Assembly (NCBI GenBank): GCA_964035545.1
Contig: OZ037766.1
Coordinates: 786,501 to 850,500, forward strand
Direction of reading: 5' to 3'
Length of the DNA: 64,000 nucleotides
Origin: Bugula neritina
Lineage: Eukaryota; Bryozoa; Gymnolaemata; Cheilostomatida; Bugulidae
In this document: piece after piece, positions 62,161 to 64,000 of the stretch
Layout: every line of letters starts with the position of its first letter
Numbering within the stretch: the first letter of the stretch is position 1
Made by a program: the position numbers and the translations under genes
The notes under the pieces: model-generated
What the model was told of the DNA's origin: nothing
Seen by the model: only the letters and a program-made list of their open reading frames with translations
The model's database searches: none

Positions 62161-64000
62161 TACTTGCCAACACCCAACAGGATTTTGTAGAGTCTAAGAC
62201 CGATATAAAAATAGATAGCTTGAGTTTGGACTATAGTCTAAGTGAGAGCCACAAGTTGTGTGCATACAGTCACTGTCTGCGGGTATTACCACTAACATTA
62301 GAGAGCAGGTTATAATACCTCTAAGTGTACTACTATTCCACCAGCACCATATTGCTAAATTTTCAAATTTATTATATTATGAACTAATGATTAAATTATA
62401 TTACATTCATACTGATACTCATATTTTAAGTTATATCACAATGATAATAACTAATAATAATAATTAATAATTTAAATAATATAATTAAATAACATAATGA
62501 TAACCATGCAGTGCGTAATTATCATTGTGATAATAATGATGCACCATGATGAGTATGTTGATCAAGATGAAATGTAAACAACATAGAATTAAATAACAAT
62601 AGTCATAGTACTAATAATTGATTACAATTTACACTTTGAAAACCAGAAATAAAAACTGATAAACAATTAGTTTTCCTTTTAATTTTACCTTTAAATTTAT
62701 TTCTAACTTTTAGTTTTAGCAAATTTAAATAACTACTAGTAATAGTATTACTATAAGTTTTACTTTCACTTTGATTTCTACAATCACACCGACACTCACA
62801 GTCACACTGAGTTTGACATTTAGATTTACAATGCCGGTTGCATTCGACATTACATATACTGATGGTGATAGCGATACTGATAGTGTTAAACTTAATGTTA
62901 TCACATTCATACTCATACTGATACTCAGACTGATACTCAGACCGATACTCATACTGATACTCATACTTACTCTTAGTCTAAGTCTTATACTTAATCTTAT
63001 AGTTATACTTATAGTTATACTAATTCTTAGTGATACTCATAACCTAAACCATACTTATACTATAGCCATACACACACTCAGAACTGTCACTCACACTATG
63101 ACTCAGTGTGAGTGTAACACTGGCACTGAGTCTGACACAGTCAACTGACTGTGAGTGACACTGACAGTGAGTGTGACTCAGACTGCGCTAGTGATTCAGA
63201 TTGAGATTGAATGAGAAAAGGGAAATCAATCATCAAAATACTTAGTACTTACAGTGGCTAAATAAATATTACCTCCTAAATATTTATTCCAATATTGCTT
63301 AATGGGGGAAAATTAGTAGTAGTGAAGTAATATCAGTATTAATGTCTAAAACAGATAGAAATTAGGTTTCTGTTATACGTTTTACAGCGAAATCTAGTTA
63401 ATTTTATTTTGGGTTACAATCCGGATATGCGCTGATGTCATCGAGCTGTGTGTGCTATGATGTCTTCTACAAAGCTAATCAAGATAAACCGTTCAGTTTA
63501 ATTAGTTGTTGAGCTTTGCAGGTAAAAGTCGTTCAACTATTTCCGCGTGCATCCTAGCTTTAGAGCAATAACAGACAGCACATGGCTTCCTGTTAGAATA
63601 CAGTTTTATTTTCATTTCACCTTAGGCTCGGCCTTGTGGATGGAGCACTGAGTCTGTAAGTAGCAGCTTAACTTTTTTGTTATAACTGTTACTACTAGCA
63701 TATTGTAATAATAAAAGACACAGCATGTATTTTTGTAAAGCTTCCTGATACGTTCCCATTGGCTATTCTTCCAGATCAACCTAAGTTAATCTTGAACTTG
63801 AAGATAAGAATAAAAACTAAAAGTTAAAATCAAATTCAAAATGAAAGTGTGCAGCATGAGCATCAGATTCATTGTGATTTTCAGTGTTAGTGTGGCTATG
63901 ATTATTGCTCTAAATGTCAGTGTTGCAGTGTGCGTATGAGCACGTGATTGTGTATGAATACAGATGTTACTGTAGATTTTAGTACTACTAGTACTAGTAG
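62161..64000. other. Right flank, AT-rich with simple repeats; kinase promoter expected here
   Basis: Sequence just beyond 62160 should hold the kinase 5' UTR and promoter, but no clear TATA or CCAAT box was found. Positions 62860-63060 are a degenerate GATACTCATACT/CTTATAGTTATACTT repeat, and 63060-63180 is rich in CACTCA/GTGAGT words; frames at 62725-63148 read only this repeat. A 32-codon frame at 63841-63939 is hydrophobic but unsupported. No gene seen. Confidence 0.45.

Noticed and set aside
62725-63148. Low-complexity hydrophobic frames near the right end
   Set aside because: Both strands read degenerate simple repeats; no splice or domain support.
63841-63939. 32-codon signal-peptide-like frame
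   Set aside because: Hydrophobic and starting with ATG, but too short, without a following exon I can identify; recorded only as a possibility.

Overview
This is animal nuclear DNA. Genes are split by short GT-AG introns in an AT-rich background, and the host families are metazoan: a RING / two-B-box / coiled-coil TRIM-like protein and a MAPKAP kinase 2/3-like kinase. Very compact introns and abundant minisatellites would fit an early-branching animal such as a sponge, but the sequence does not settle the species.

The backbone is a tandem segmental duplication in three units: A about 810-16166, B about 34098-42580, C from about 42579 to 61620. The ancestral unit is a TRIM-like gene on the + strand facing, tail to tail, a MAPKAPK gene on the - strand. 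Unit A keeps an intact TRIM gene (627 codons over seven coding exons) and a kinase copy with no first exon and an altered DFG motif. Unit B lost the whole TRIM gene; its kinase copy lacks the first exon and the catalytic-loop exon, and the DFG Asp is changed. Unit C has an intact TRIM gene (627 aa) and the only complete kinase gene (nine exons, 352 aa).

Between A and B lies a transposon complex: two inverted copies of a DDE_Tnp_4-type (ISL2EU/Harbinger-related) DNA transposon (17895-29180 and 29181-33243) with very long inverted repeats. A full-length Ty3/Gypsy element (19685-27470, - strand) sits inside the intron of the first copy. A second full-length Gypsy (44818-52312, + strand) sits in the 5' UTR intron of TRIM copy C, 20 bp from an older inverted solo LTR. 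Both Gypsy elements have LTR pairs that look identical by eye, 4-bp target duplications, a tRNA-Leu-type primer site, gag, a gag-pol overlap with a -1 frameshift heptamer followed by a strong hairpin, intact pol, and an extra third ORF with two zinc-finger-like motifs and a coiled coil.

The most interesting signals are the two frameshift cassettes, the conserved third ORF, the palindrome array upstream of the TATA box in the first element's LTR, a long perfect intronic hairpin shared by the two TRIM genes, the concentration of TRIM paralogue differences in the C-terminal propeller, and a minisatellite that multiplies a consensus 5' splice site inside the kinase gene. All identity and difference counts were made by eye.
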